From assembly GCF_020539525.1 (NCBI RefSeq), contig NZ_JACDXX010000003.1, forward strand, positions 186,001-250,000: a DNA stretch of 64,000 nucleotides, given 5' to 3'. The translations under genes were made by a program, and so were the position numbers. This DNA is from Pseudogemmobacter faecipullorum (GTDB lineage: Bacteria; Pseudomonadota; Alphaproteobacteria; Rhodobacterales; Rhodobacteraceae). Positions 36,327 to 45,257 of this stretch are shown one piece after another (positions within the stretch are counted from its first letter, which is position 1; each line of letters opens with the position of its first letter). The notes beneath the pieces were generated by a model. That model had not been told where the DNA came from. It searched no databases and saw only the letters and a program-made list of their open reading frames with translations.

Positions 36327-37459
36327 TCGGTAGAACCGCCTTTTATGCCGGCACCGGCGCTGTCACCTGGTGCCATGAGGGGCGCATCCTGCCCCGCAGC
36401 CGCAATGGATGCAAGCCGGGCGGCGATGCCTTCGGTCAGGCCGGAGAGCGCCAGCTGATAGGCAAGGCCGATTGCCGCGGCAATGCCGGTGGCATCCGAG
36501 CCGCCATGTGATTTGACCACCGTGCCGCGCAGACCAAGGAACACCCCGCCATTGGCGCGGCGCGGATCGATGCGCTTCTGGAACCGCTTCAGGGCGGGCA
36601 GGGCCAGCAGCGCCCCGATCTTGGCCAGCAGGCCGGAGGTGAAGCTTTCTTTCAGCCGCTCGGCCACCAGTCTGGCGGTGCCTTCGCCGGTCTTCAGCGC
36701 CACATTGCCGGTAAAGCCATCGGTGACGATCACATCGACACTGGCGCCGGGAATATCTGAGCCCTCAACAAAGCCCATATGCTGGAAACCGCCGCGATCC
36801 GCCTCGCGGGCGAGCAGCTCATTGGCCTCTTTCAGCTCGGCGCGGCCCTTATGCTCTTCGGTGCCGACATTCAGCAGGCCCACGCGGGGGCGCGCGATCG
36901 AGAGACCATTGGCAGCATAGGCCGAACCCATGACTGCATATTGTAAAAGATCGGAAGGATCGGCTTTCACATCGGCGCCAACGTCGAGCATGACATTGAA
37001 TTCACCGGGATTGCGCGAGGGCCAGAGGCAGGCAATAGCCGGGCGGTTGATGCCGGGCAGCTTGCGCAGCCGGATCATCGACACCGCCATCAGCGCGCCG
37101 GTATTGCCGCAGGAAACCGCCGCCGCCGCCGCGCCATCGCGCACCGAATCAATCGTGGCCCACATCGAAGTGTCCTGGCCATGTCGCATGACCTGCGCCG
37201 GCTTATCCTCCATCGTCACCACACCCGGGGCGTGGCGCAGGGTAACCCGGCCCTTCAGCCCGGGCTCACGCTCGAGCAGGGGCTGCAGCAGGGCTTGATC
37301 GCCGTGCAGAAGAATATCCAGATCAGGCCGCTGACGTATCGAATCGACAAGGCCGGCGACAACAACCGCCGGCCCTTTGTCGCCACCCATGGCGTCGACA
37401 GAAATCGTGATTCGCGCAGCGGCGCCACTGGTAACAGGCGAGGTGTTAAGGCTCTGCAT
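36323..37459 (-). CDS. plsX: phosphate acyltransferase
   Basis: Enzyme of 378 residues that makes acyl phosphate from acyl-ACP, the first step of phospholipid synthesis in most bacteria. Signature segments are ITISVDAMGGDKGP at the start, AAVSCGNTGALMA, and DVIVTDGFTGNVALKTGEG. I use the ATG at 37459 because the conserved core begins 15 residues later; a longer open frame extends into the rpmF gene without similarity. It sits 26 bases after rpmF and overlaps fabH. Confidence 0.95.
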   Translation of the reverse strand: MQSLNTSPVTSGAAARITISVDAMGGDKGPAVVVAGLVDSIRQRPDLDILLHGDQALLQPLLEREPGLKGRVTLRHAPGVVTMEDKPAQVMRHGQDTSMWATIDSVRDGAAAAAVSCGNTGALMAVSMIRLRKLPGINRPAIACLWPSRNPGEFNVMLDVGADVKADPSDLLQYAVMGSAYAANGLSIARPRVGLLNVGTEEHKGRAELKEANELLAREADRGGFQHMGFVEGSDIPGASVDVIVTDGFTGNVALKTGEGTARLVAERLKESFTSGLLAKIGALLALPALKRFQKRIDPRRANGGVFLGLRGTVVKSHGGSDATGIAAAIGLAYQLALSGLTEGIAARLASIAAAGQDAPLMAPGDSAGAGIKGGSTE

Positions 37460-37485
37460 GTTCAGAAGCGCCGCCGGAAGCCGGC

Positions 37486-37692
37486 TTATGCCGCGTCTTC
37501 GTCGATATCGACTTCGCGCGAAACTGCCACGACTTCTTTCGAGTCGTAATGGCCGCAGGACGGGCAAACGTGGTGCGGGCGCTTCAGCTCGCCGCAGTTG
37601 TTGCACTCGTTGGGGTTTGCGGCCGAGAGCGCATCATGTGCACGACGCATATTGCGACGCGATTTCGTAACTCGGTTCTGAGGGACTGCCAT
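37486..37692 (-). CDS. rpmF: 50S ribosomal protein L32
   Basis: Ribosomal protein of 68 residues. It starts [20 protein letters not shown], the L32 signature, and keeps four zinc ligands (Cys30, Cys33, Cys43, Cys46). The C-terminal extension [12 protein letters not shown] is acidic. It lies between yceD and plsX, the conserved order. A 9-bp hairpin lies just upstream of its ribosome-binding site. Confidence 0.96.
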   Translation of the reverse strand: MAVPQNRVTKSRRNMRRAHDALSAANPNECNNCGELKRPHHVCPSCGHYDSKEVVAVSREVDIDEDAA

Positions 37693-37703
37693 GTCTCAAC
37701 CTC

Positions 37704-37728
37704 GGGGCTTGTAACGGGGACAAGCCCC
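37704..37728 (-). promoter_or_regulatory. hairpin in the rpmF 5' leader
   Basis: Perfect 9-bp stem GGGGCTTGT / ACAAGCCCC with a 7-base loop, ending just before GAGG and 11 bases before the rpmF ATG. On the plus strand it is followed by TGTTTTG, but no plus-strand gene ends there, so a role in the rpmF leader is more likely than termination. Confidence 0.5.
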
Positions 37729-37883
37729 TGTTTTGTTGGCGGGGGCGAGGCCCCCTGATGTGTAATATGTCTCTTTTGTCAGCTATCGGACCTTGGTCTC
37801 GAAGCGTGACTCGGGAGGCCATTTTACAGGCTTGAATGAGGCGCGGAAAATACCCGCTTTCCACAAAGGTGCAAGCCCTATTC

Positions 37884-38510
37884 TCAGCCTTTTTCTTCCG
37901 GCTGCGGATCAGGTTCGCTGTCGGGCTTGTCGCTCTTTTTCATCAGGCTGGCAAGCCCTGCAAATGGCCGCAGATCTTCATCGCGCAAAGGCGTGGTGCC
38001 AGATTCGCTATGAACGCTCTCGCCAAGCTCGGCTCCGGCGGCGCGTGGATAGGGTGGCAGAGCAAGACTGAGCGCTTCTTCGCCGATCACAGCAAGATCA
38101 ATGACTTCGGGCATAGGCTCGGCGCTGTCATCCTCGGGCATCTCGGCCTCTTCGCCCTCGGGGTCTTTCCATTCGCTCAGAAAGCGGCGCAGCACCGGCT
38201 CGCGGATCACGCCGGGAACCGGGGCGAGGGTGATGACGCAGGCCTGGGTCACCCGGGCCTCAAGCATGGCCTCCATGCGGAAATCGGCGCGGCCCTCGGG
38301 GGTGATTTCGCCCTGCAAAGACAGGCTTTCCACCGCGATCAGATCAAGGTCGCGGGCCAGGGCCTTGCGGGTGGCGGCATCGGGGCGCCAGTGAAAGCGC
38401 GTGGGCTTGCGATGCGACAGCGCCGCAGACCGCCACTGTGGCGCATCGGCATCCTCGGGGCGGCTGGTCTGCGGGGCCTGGGCGGGCGGACGGGATCCGG
38501 ACTTGGTCAT
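37884..38510 (-). CDS. YceD family protein (DUF177)
   Basis: Protein of 208 residues of the DUF177/YceD family, almost always encoded upstream of rpmF and linked to 23S rRNA or L32 assembly in other bacteria. The core includes ARVTQACVITLAPVPGVI, with one Cys of the usual CxxC-type site, and DLAVIGEEALSLALPPYPRA. The C-terminal tail is acidic. The ATG at 38510 is chosen; an upstream extension overlaps the divergent bamE region. About 190 bases separate it from rpmF. Confidence 0.88.
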   Translation of the reverse strand: MTKSGSRPPAQAPQTSRPEDADAPQWRSAALSHRKPTRFHWRPDAATRKALARDLDLIAVESLSLQGEITPEGRADFRMEAMLEARVTQACVITLAPVPGVIREPVLRRFLSEWKDPEGEEAEMPEDDSAEPMPEVIDLAVIGEEALSLALPPYPRAAGAELGESVHSESGTTPLRDEDLRPFAGLASLMKKSDKPDSEPDPQPEEKG

Positions 38511-38660
38511 GACGGGGCTCCGGCTGATAAAAGGCTGCGGCGGTGGCTGGGGGCGAAGCCGCGTATTGGCCCGCCTCCATCCTTGAACTCTGGGCGTTGC
38601 ATCTGCTATCCCAAGGCGCAAGGGTCAAGCTGGTTTCCTGAGGGAAGCCGAGGGCCGGAA

Positions 38661-39149
38661 ATGAAAAGCGATCAGAGCGACGGGGCACAGATGGCAGGCA
38701 AGACGGGTATGGCGCTGCGCCTCGCGGCCTTTGGACTTGTGCTGCTGATTGCGGCCTGTGCCACAATCACCCGCAATCACGGCTATGTTCCCGATGAGGT
38801 GGAGCTGGCGCAGATCCAGGTCGGCAAGGACAACCGCGAAAGCGTGGCGGAAAAAGTAGGTCGGCCCTCGGCCCAGGGCCTGCTCAATGATGTCGGCTGG
38901 TTCTATGTCCAGAGCCGCTTTGAACATTACGGCCCGCGCGAGCCGAAAGAGGTGAGCCGCCAGGTGGTGGTGATCAATTTCACCGAGGCCGGGACGGTCT
39001 CGAATATCGGCCGCTACGGGCTGGAGGATGGCCGCGTGATCGAACTGTCGCGCCGCGTGACAGAAACCACGATCAAGGGCGTAAGCTTCATCGGCCAGCT
39101 GCTGGGCAATGTGGGCCGTATCGATGCGGGCAGCCTGCTCGGCGGCTGA
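38661..39149 (+). CDS. bamE: outer membrane assembly lipoprotein BamE
   Basis: Lipoprotein of 162 residues. The signal peptide ends at lipobox LIAAC with the acylated Cys near residue 36. The SmpA/OmlA domain follows: VELAQIQVGKDNRESVAEKVGRPS, then a beta strand pair around GWFYVQSRFEHY and VVVINFTEAGTVSNIGRYG. It is part of the BAM complex that inserts outer membrane proteins. The start at 38661 could instead be 38691. It is divergent from yceD, a conserved layout. Its last 36 codons and terminator are duplicated downstream. Confidence 0.9.
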   Translation: MKSDQSDGAQMAGKTGMALRLAAFGLVLLIAACATITRNHGYVPDEVELAQIQVGKDNRESVAEKVGRPSAQGLLNDVGWFYVQSRFEHYGPREPKEVSRQVVVINFTEAGTVSNIGRYGLEDGRVIELSRRVTETTIKGVSFIGQLLGNVGRIDAGSLLGG

Positions 39150-39192
39150 TCCCGCGCCCCGGGGGCCGCGCGTCCCCGAAGCGCTGCAATGA

Positions 39193-39226
39193 CAAAGGCC
39201 GGTCCCCGCAGGGGCCGGCCTTTTTG
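39193..39226 (+). terminator. Rho-independent terminator after bamE
   Basis: Stem AAAGGCCGG...CCGGCCTTT, extended by CCC/GGG around a GCA-type loop, then TTTTTG. A degenerate second copy lies at about 39370-39403. Confidence 0.8.
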
Positions 39227-39233
39227 CTACACC

Positions 39234-39410
39234 GGAGTGTCGCGCCCTGTGACCCGAGCCAGGATCAGGGGGGCTGGCTTTATCGGCCAGCCTCCGGGCA
39301 AGCCGGGCCCTGTCGATTGGGCCAGCCTGCTTGGCGGCTGATCGCGTGCCCCGGCAGCGCTGCAATGACAAAGGCCGGTCCCGCGCAGGAGACCGGCCTT
39401 GTTCTGTTCT
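39234..39410 (+). pseudogene. decayed tandem duplicate of the bamE 3' end plus terminator
   Basis: From 39234 to the TGA at 39341 the sequence aligns without gaps to 39042-39149 of bamE, with an offset of exactly 192 bases. It encodes a degraded copy of the tail: VSRPVTRARIRGAGFIGQ against LSRRVTETTIKGVSFIGQ, and both end in SLLGG-stop. After the stop both copies share GCGCTGCAATGACAAAGGCC and a hairpin, but the second hairpin's T-run is disrupted (TTGTTC). By eye the coding part is about three-quarters identical. It has no start codon or signal sequence. Confidence 0.8.
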
Positions 39411-39451
39411 TTGCCGGTGCAGCTTATCGCAAGGCCCGGCGCACGCGCGGC

Positions 39452-39859
39452 TTACTTCGCCTGATCTTCCCCGGGGGCAAAGTCCAGCGCGACGCCATTG
39501 ATACAATAGCGCAGCCCGCCGCGCTCGCGCGGGCCGTCGGGGAAGACATGGCCCAGATGCGCCTCGCAGCGGGCGCAATGCACCTCGGTGCGCAGCATGC
39601 CATGGCTGCGGTCCTCGCTGCCCTCGACGCTTTCGGCGGCGAGAGGTGCGGTGAAAGCCGGCCAGCCACAGCCGGAATCGTAGCGCTCTTCCGAGGCAAA
39701 CAGGGGCGCGCCACAGCCGATACAGTGATAAATGCCTTCACCTTCGGGGAAATCATCATGGCTGAAGGGGCGCTCGGTCGCATGTTTGCGGGTCACCTGA
39801 TAGGCGAGATCAGAGAGCTGTTCGCGCCATTCCGCATCTGTTTTCACGATTTTGCTCAT
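39452..39859 (-). CDS. msrB: peptide-methionine (R)-S-oxide reductase
   Basis: Enzyme of 135 residues that repairs the R form of methionine sulfoxide in proteins. Zinc ligands are Cys46, Cys49, Cys95 and Cys98, and the catalytic Cys119 is in LRYCINGVALDF. DSGCGWPAFTAP supplies the substrate pocket and probably the resolving Cys64. I use ATG 39859; a GTG one codon earlier is possible. No signal peptide, so it is cytoplasmic. No msrA is adjacent. Confidence 0.95.
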   Translation of the reverse strand: MSKIVKTDAEWREQLSDLAYQVTRKHATERPFSHDDFPEGEGIYHCIGCGAPLFASEERYDSGCGWPAFTAPLAAESVEGSEDRSHGMLRTEVHCARCEAHLGHVFPDGPRERGGLRYCINGVALDFAPGEDQAK

Positions 39860-39942
39860 CACGGTCTGCCTTTCGCATTGGGGCCGGAGATGTTACGCCG
39901 AATCTAGGCAGCATTGGCTGAAAGTCGAGGGGGAGGGCGCGC

Positions 39943-40674
39943 ATGAGCTTTGATCCATCCCAAATTCTGCTGGCCCGGGGCGGGCTGGTGGCGCGATATG
40001 CTGCAGATCCGATGGATATGGCGCGGCGGCGCAGCCTGCGCGATCAGGCTTTTCCGGCGCTGGCGGGCCAGGCTGATGCTTTCGATGCGCGCTGCCGTCA
40101 TCTGCTGGTCGAGGGGCGTGATGGTCGGCTGCTGCTCTGCCTGCGGCTGATGGTCCTGCGCGGGGGCGCGGCTCCGGCGCAGAGCTACAGCGCTGAATTC
40201 TATGATCTGCGGCCGCTGCTGGCCCTGCCGGGGGCGGCGCTGGAAATTGGCCGGCTCTGCCTCGCCCCGGCCGCGCCCGAGGCCTGGGAGGCTTTGCGTC
40301 TGGCCTGGGCGGCGCTGAGCCGGATCGCCGGGGGAGAGGGCGTGACGCGGCTTTTTGGCTGCGCCTCTTTCACCGGCGGCGAGCCGGAGCCGCATCGGGC
40401 CGCGCTGGCGGTGCTGGCAGGGGGGCGGCAGCTGGTTTTGCCACACCATCCCGCAGCAGAGCGGGTCGAATTCGCGGCGCCGGGCCCGGGCGTCACGCCC
40501 GATCCGGCCGCTCTGCCACCGCTTTTGCGGTTTTATCTCAGCCTTGGGGCGCGGATTTCCGATCATGCGGTACGCGACCGGCAGCTCGACACTTTACATG
40601 TGCTGACCTGGCTTGAGACCGCCGAACTGCCGATGGCGCGCGGGAAATCCCTGCGCGCCATGGGGTCAGATTAA
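39943..40674 (+). CDS. olsB: ornithine-acyl-ACP N-acyltransferase (OlsB-like)
   Basis: GNAT-related acyltransferase of 243 residues. The pattern EIGRLCLAP, then LFGCASFTGG, then LPPLLRFYLSLGARISDHAVRDRQLDTLHVL matches OlsB, which adds a 3-hydroxy fatty acid to the alpha-amino group of ornithine in ornithine-lipid synthesis. GGAGGG precedes the ATG. The second enzyme, OlsA, usually follows olsB in related bacteria, but here the next gene is on the opposite strand. Confidence 0.82.
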   Translation: MSFDPSQILLARGGLVARYAADPMDMARRRSLRDQAFPALAGQADAFDARCRHLLVEGRDGRLLLCLRLMVLRGGAAPAQSYSAEFYDLRPLLALPGAALEIGRLCLAPAAPEAWEALRLAWAALSRIAGGEGVTRLFGCASFTGGEPEPHRAALAVLAGGRQLVLPHHPAAERVEFAAPGPGVTPDPAALPPLLRFYLSLGARISDHAVRDRQLDTLHVLTWLETAELPMARGKSLRAMGSD

Positions 40675-40696
40675 AGCCACCGGGGGCGGCCTGGGA

Positions 40697-41680
40697 TCAG
40701 CCCCGGGCGCGCCGCCCGCCGCGCCGCCCGCCTGCCGCCATCAGCGCCGCCGCTGCCGAGGCTTCGGAGAAGCTCGAACCTGCCTCGACCGCCTCAACCA
40801 CTTTCGAGAAGCGGATCCATTCGCCGCCATTCGGATCGTGATTCATCAGGAAATTGGCGGCGCGGATCGCCTCCATCTCCTGCTGGCGCACCGGGTTCAT
40901 GATCGCCGAAGTCATGCCGGCGCAGATCGCCATCGGCAGGAAGGCCCCGTTGATGCCATGGCGGTGTGGCAGACCGAAGGAGATATTCGAGGCGCCACAG
41001 GTGGTGTTCACGCCGAGCTCATCGCGCAGGCGGCGCACCAGGGTAAAGACCTGCTGGCCCGCCGTGCCCATGGCCCCGATCGGCATCACCAGCGGATCGA
41101 CCACGATATCATGCGCCGGAATGCCGAAATCGGCGGCGCGCTGCACGATTTTCTTCGCCACATTGAAGCGCACTTCCGGATCGGGCGAGATGCCGGTGTC
41201 ATCGTTTGAGATCGCCACCACCGGCACATTATATTTTTTGACCAGCGGCAGAACCAGCTCGAGCCGCTCTTCCTCGCCGGTGACCGAATTCAGCAGCGGG
41301 CGGCCCTCGCAGGCCTGCAGGCCCGCCTCCAGCGCGCCCGGGACCGAGCTGTCGATGCAAAGCGGCACATCGACGGTCTGCTGCACGATTTCGATCAGCG
41401 CTTTCATCAGCGGCGGCTCGACAAAGTTATTATCGGCATAGCGCGGATCTTTGGCCATCATATTGGTGAAGACCGCGCCCGAGTTGATATCGAGCACGGT
41501 GGCACCGCAGGCGACCTGTTCCAGCGCGTCTTTGACCACAGTGTCAAAATTGCCCGCTTCCAGCTCGGCTGCCAGTTTTTTGCGCCCGGTGGGGTTGATA
41601 CGCTCGCCGATGACGCAGAAGGGCTCGTCAAAGCCGATGATCACAGTTTTTGTTTTAGATTCAATAACGGTGCGGGTCAT
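40697..41680 (-). CDS. methyltetrahydrofolate:corrinoid methyltransferase (pterin-binding)
   Basis: Protein of 327 residues with the dihydropteroate-synthase-like barrel of AcsE/MetH pterin domains: FCVIGERINPTGRKKL, GATVLDINSGA, VPLCIDSS, NSVTGEEERLELVLPLV and NTTCGASNISFGLPHR. It carries a methyl group from methyl-THF to a corrinoid protein. In some Rhodobacteraceae the methionine synthase MetH is reported as separate homocysteine-, folate- and B12-binding proteins, and this would be the folate part. The C-terminus is Ala/Gly/Arg-rich. It lies directly after metF. Confidence 0.85.
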   Translation of the reverse strand: MTRTVIESKTKTVIIGFDEPFCVIGERINPTGRKKLAAELEAGNFDTVVKDALEQVACGATVLDINSGAVFTNMMAKDPRYADNNFVEPPLMKALIEIVQQTVDVPLCIDSSVPGALEAGLQACEGRPLLNSVTGEEERLELVLPLVKKYNVPVVAISNDDTGISPDPEVRFNVAKKIVQRAADFGIPAHDIVVDPLVMPIGAMGTAGQQVFTLVRRLRDELGVNTTCGASNISFGLPHRHGINGAFLPMAICAGMTSAIMNPVRQQEMEAIRAANFLMNHDPNGGEWIRFSKVVEAVEAGSSFSEASAAAALMAAGGRRGGRRARG

Positions 41681-41706
41681 TCTTAAACCTGTTTATAAAG
41701 CTGTGA

Positions 41707-42621
41707 TCAGGCCGCGCGGGCCGGTTTTCCGGCAAGGCCGCCATTGGCGGTCACCCATTCGGCATTGGTCTTGATCCCGCCCAGCGGGAAGAAATGCACC
41801 TGCTCGATGCCAAAGCCGGGATGGGCGGCTTTATGGGCGGCCAGGGCGGCCAGCACTTCGCCCGGCTCATAGGGCAAGAGCAGTTTGGTCACGTCGAGCG
41901 CGCGTTTCTGCAGCACTTTCAGCGAGGGGCCGACGCCGCAGGCGATGGCGAATTTGATCAGGGTCTGCAGCTTGGCCGGGCCGGCGATGCCGATATGCAC
42001 CGGCAGATGCACGCCCTCGGCCCGGAGCCGGTCGGTCCAGGCGATCACCGGGGCGGCGTCAAAGCAGAATTGCGTGGCCATGGCCATTTTCGCATCTGTG
42101 CGCTCGGCAAAGGCCGATTTCCAGCGCGCCGCTTCCATGACCATCCTATCCGAGCCATCGGGGTCGATATCGCGGTTGCCCTCGGGGTGACCGGCCACAT
42201 GCAGCCGCTTAAAGCCATCAAAAGCGCCGGTTTCCAGCAGCTGCATCGAGGTGGCGAAATCACCATGCGGCAGGGCAACACCGCCCGCCAGCAAGAGCGC
42301 CTGTTCAACGCCCACATCTTTATAGCGCAGGATCCAGTCTTGCAGCGTGGTCTTGTCTTTGATGATACGCGCCGGGAAATGCGGCATCACATCAAAGCCT
42401 TCCGCGCCGATGCGCTTTGCGGTGGCGACCATTTCCTCAACCGGAGTGCCCTCGATATGGGCGATATAGACCCGGGTGCCTTTGGGCAGAATGGCGCGGA
42501 AATCCTCGACCTTTTCGGCGGTGCGCGGCATCACCTCGATCGAATAGCCGGTCAGGAAGCCCTCAAGATCCGCAGATCCTGTCGTGGGCGCCGGAGATTT
42601 GCGGAACGGAAACAGGGCCAT
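41707..42621 (-). CDS. metF: methylenetetrahydrofolate reductase
   Basis: Flavoenzyme of 304 residues, TIM barrel. YSIEVMPRTAEKVEDF at the first strand holds the catalytic Glu, VMPHFPARIIKD and LLLAGGVALPHGDF follow, and RLHVAGHPEGNRDI is the folate/FAD region. It makes 5-methyl-THF, the substrate of the neighbouring methyltransferase. I use the ATG at 42621, which has GGAG 6 bases upstream. Sequence is divergent from the E. coli enzyme but the motif order is kept. Confidence 0.88.
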   Translation of the reverse strand: MALFPFRKSPAPTTGSADLEGFLTGYSIEVMPRTAEKVEDFRAILPKGTRVYIAHIEGTPVEEMVATAKRIGAEGFDVMPHFPARIIKDKTTLQDWILRYKDVGVEQALLLAGGVALPHGDFATSMQLLETGAFDGFKRLHVAGHPEGNRDIDPDGSDRMVMEAARWKSAFAERTDAKMAMATQFCFDAAPVIAWTDRLRAEGVHLPVHIGIAGPAKLQTLIKFAIACGVGPSLKVLQKRALDVTKLLLPYEPGEVLAALAAHKAAHPGFGIEQVHFFPLGGIKTNAEWVTANGGLAGKPARAA

Positions 42622-42656
42622 CAGGCGCTCCTTCAGACAGGATTTCATATCTCGGA

Positions 42657-42971
42657 TCAGGCGTCAGCGGGCGGGCTGGCCCAGCCATCACTGGCAATCA
42701 GCGCCCTGATCTTCTCGGCGTCATATTCCGCCTCCAGCGCGGCGGCGGTGGCTTTGGCCAGCTCTTCGGGCTCGCCCTCGGCCTCGCCGCGGCTGATCTT
42801 GCGCCATTCGGCAAGATAGGCGTCGGAATCGCGGGCGCCGATCTTCATGGCGCAGCGGTCAATCGCCTGTTCAAACCGCTCGGGAAGCTGGACTTTCGTC
42901 CCGCGGCGGCCTTTGCCGATAATGACCTGAGCGGGAATGTCCCGCCAGCAGACGATGGTGATTTCCGGCAT
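42657..42971 (-). CDS. 'virulence factor' family small protein (PF13769-like)
   Basis: Protein of 104 residues beginning MPEITIVCWRDIPAQVIIGKGRRG. This core is typical of a family labelled 'virulence factor' in databases, but its genomic place beside metF and the corrinoid methyltransferase points to one-carbon metabolism. I know of no activity. It lies 35 bases upstream of metF on the same strand. Start ATG 42971 is supported by the conserved MPEI start. Confidence 0.7.
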   Translation of the reverse strand: MPEITIVCWRDIPAQVIIGKGRRGTKVQLPERFEQAIDRCAMKIGARDSDAYLAEWRKISRGEAEGEPEELAKATAAALEAEYDAEKIRALIASDGWASPPADA

Positions 42972-43241
42972 GGCGAGGGCGATTCCCAAGTGATTGCCCC
43001 TCTGTGTGTAGAGGTCGCAAACAGCACATCGAAGCCGATTTTCGACATGGTGGGCGCGATCCGCGACCAGGGCAACCCCAGGGCCTGCTCTGCGGGCCCG
43101 GGCCGGGCGGGCGGCAGGGCCGGGCGCTGGCTTTACCCTCGTGGCCCGGGGGGATTTCCGGCCGCGACCGGCGCCCTGGCTGCCCTTGTCAGCGCCGGGC
43201 CGCACCGCTACATTCAGGGCAACCACATATGGAGGGCGGCT

Positions 43242-44375
43242 ATGGCGCCCGAGCGTCCCCTGGGGGCGGACGCGACACCGGTTCCGGTCGAGCAGGGCAG
43301 ATCCCTGTCCCGCTCCGGTGTTCCGTCACCCCCCGAAGGCCGGGGGCCCGCGCTTTATGCGGCGCTGGACCTTGGCACCAATTCGTGCCGGATGCTGATC
43401 GCCCATCCGACGGGCGCTCAGTTTACCGTCACGGACAGTTTTTCCAAAACCGTGCAGCTCGGCGCGGGACTGGAAGCATCGGGACGGCTGAGCCGGACCT
43501 CGATGACGCGCACCATTCAGGCGCTGCGGATCTGTCAGAAGAAAATCGAGAAAAGCGGGGTCACCCGTATGCGCCTGGTTGCGACCGAGGCCTGCAGGCG
43601 CGCGCGCAATTCCCGCGAATTCATCCGCCAGGTGCGGCGTGAGACCGGGATGAGCCTTGAGATTATCACCCCCGAGGAGGAGGCGCGGCTTGCCGTCGTC
43701 TCCTGCGCGCCGCTGGTCAGCCCGCAGACCGAGCAGCTGCTGGTGGTCGATATCGGCGGCGGCTCGACCGAGCTGGTCTGGATCGACCTCTCGGAAGTGC
43801 CGCCCGAAGAGCGGGCGAAATCGATCATGCGGATGCGGATGGGCTTTAACGCCCAGGGGGCGGGGCCATCGGCGCGGGTGGTCGACTGGATATCGGTCAA
43901 GCTGGGCGTTGCGACGCTGAAGGATCAGTTCCAGGATGTCGAGGATGATGCGGCGCGGTTCGCGCTGATGTCCTGGTTCTTTGAGGAAAACCTCGCCAGC
44001 TTTTCGCCCTATCAAAATCCGGGGCCGCGCCGGGGCTTTCAGATCATCGGCACTTCGGGAACGGTGACCACGGTGGCCGCCTCCTGGCTGGGGCTGAAAC
44101 GCTATGACCGCGCCAAGGTTGACGGGCTCGAGATGACCTCGGGCCAGATTGACGGCGTGATCCGCGATTATCTCGCGCTTGGCCCGGACGGGCGGCGCAG
44201 CGATCCGCGCATCGGGCGTGACCGGCATACGCTGATCATGTCGGGCGCGGCTATTTTACAGGCGCTGATGCGGATCTGGCCCACCGACCGGCTGTCGGTT
44301 GCGGATCGCGGTCTGCGCGAAGGGCTGTTATACGCCCAGATGAGCGCCGATGGCGTGCTTGAGGAAGGGCCCTGA
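43242..44375 (+). CDS. ppx: Ppx/GppA family phosphatase
   Basis: ASKHA-fold phosphohydrolase of 377 residues, acting on inorganic polyphosphate or pppGpp. The first phosphate loop is [13 protein letters not shown] and the second [26 protein letters not shown] is the adenosine-side motif. It has only the N-terminal two-domain core, without the extra HD domain of the E. coli proteins. GGAGG precedes the ATG at 43242. It is followed 2 bases later by rlmE, a conserved pair in alphaproteobacteria. Confidence 0.88.
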   Translation: MAPERPLGADATPVPVEQGRSLSRSGVPSPPEGRGPALYAALDLGTNSCRMLIAHPTGAQFTVTDSFSKTVQLGAGLEASGRLSRTSMTRTIQALRICQKKIEKSGVTRMRLVATEACRRARNSREFIRQVRRETGMSLEIITPEEEARLAVVSCAPLVSPQTEQLLVVDIGGGSTELVWIDLSEVPPEERAKSIMRMRMGFNAQGAGPSARVVDWISVKLGVATLKDQFQDVEDDAARFALMSWFFEENLASFSPYQNPGPRRGFQIIGTSGTVTTVAASWLGLKRYDRAKVDGLEMTSGQIDGVIRDYLALGPDGRRSDPRIGRDRHTLIMSGAAILQALMRIWPTDRLSVADRGLREGLLYAQMSADGVLEEGP

Positions 44376-44377
44376 AT

Positions 44378-45160
44378 ATGAGTAAAACACCGACTGGCAA
44401 AAACACTTCGGGCCGTGGCCAGCGTGACCTGCGGGTCAAGGTGAAAACTGCCAAGGGGCGCAAGCTCTCCTCGACGCTCTGGCTCGAGCGGCAGCTGAAT
44501 GATCCCTATGTCCAGCGTGCCAAACGCGAGGGCTATCGTGGCCGGGCCGCGTTTAAGATTATGGAGCTTGATGACCGCTATGGCTTCCTGAAGCCGGGCG
44601 CGCGGGTGGTCGATCTTGGCTGCGCACCGGGTGGCTGGTGCCAGGTTGCGGTGCCGCGCATCAATGCGCTTGGCGAGAACGCCAAAAAGCCCCAGGGCCG
44701 GATCATCGGTGTCGATCTGCAGGAGGTGGAGCCGCTGGCCGGGGCCGAGCTGCATCAGCTCGACTTCCTGTCAGAGGATGCCGATGCCCTGGTCAAGGAA
44801 TGGCTGGGCGGGCGCGCTGATGTGGTGATGTCGGATATGGCGGCGGCCTCATCGGGCCATAAGGCCACCGACCACCTGCGCATCGTGGCGCTGATCGAGG
44901 CGGCTTTGTCCTTTGCCTATGATGTGCTCGAAGAGGGTGGCACCTTTGTCGCCAAGGTTCTGGCGGGCGGCGCCGAGAATGAGATGCAGGCCGAGCTGAA
45001 GCGCAATTTCACGAAAGTGGCCAATGTGAAACCGGCCTCGAGCCGTTCGGACAGTTCCGAGAAGTTCGTGGTGGCTATGGGCTTTCGCGGCGTCAGAAGC
45101 CGGGCCGGCAGCGCGCCTGACGGCGATCCGCGCGATTACCTCGGGGATGATGAGGAATAA
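44378..45160 (+). CDS. rlmE: 23S rRNA (uridine(2552)-2'-O)-methyltransferase
   Basis: FtsJ-family methyltransferase of 260 residues, using SAM to methylate U2552 in the A loop of 23S rRNA. The SAM motif is [14 protein letters not shown], and the catalytic tetrad is Lys60, Asp153, Lys193 and Glu228. A basic N-terminal extension of about 30 residues ([18 protein letters not shown]) precedes the domain. Co-transcribed with ppx. Confidence 0.95.
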   Translation: MSKTPTGKNTSGRGQRDLRVKVKTAKGRKLSSTLWLERQLNDPYVQRAKREGYRGRAAFKIMELDDRYGFLKPGARVVDLGCAPGGWCQVAVPRINALGENAKKPQGRIIGVDLQEVEPLAGAELHQLDFLSEDADALVKEWLGGRADVVMSDMAAASSGHKATDHLRIVALIEAALSFAYDVLEEGGTFVAKVLAGGAENEMQAELKRNFTKVANVKPASSRSDSSEKFVVAMGFRGVRSRAGSAPDGDPRDYLGDDEE

Positions 45161-45257
45161 GCGCGCGCGCATTGCGGCTGAGAATTGGGGGCGGGCCTGC
45201 GGGTGCCGCCCTTTTTCATTGCCTTTCCGCGCCGGGGGAGCCGGGGGCGCGAAATAG

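Noticed and set aside
42657-42971. A virulence gene
   Set aside because: The family name is a database legacy. The position beside metF and a methyl-folate transferase points to metabolism.
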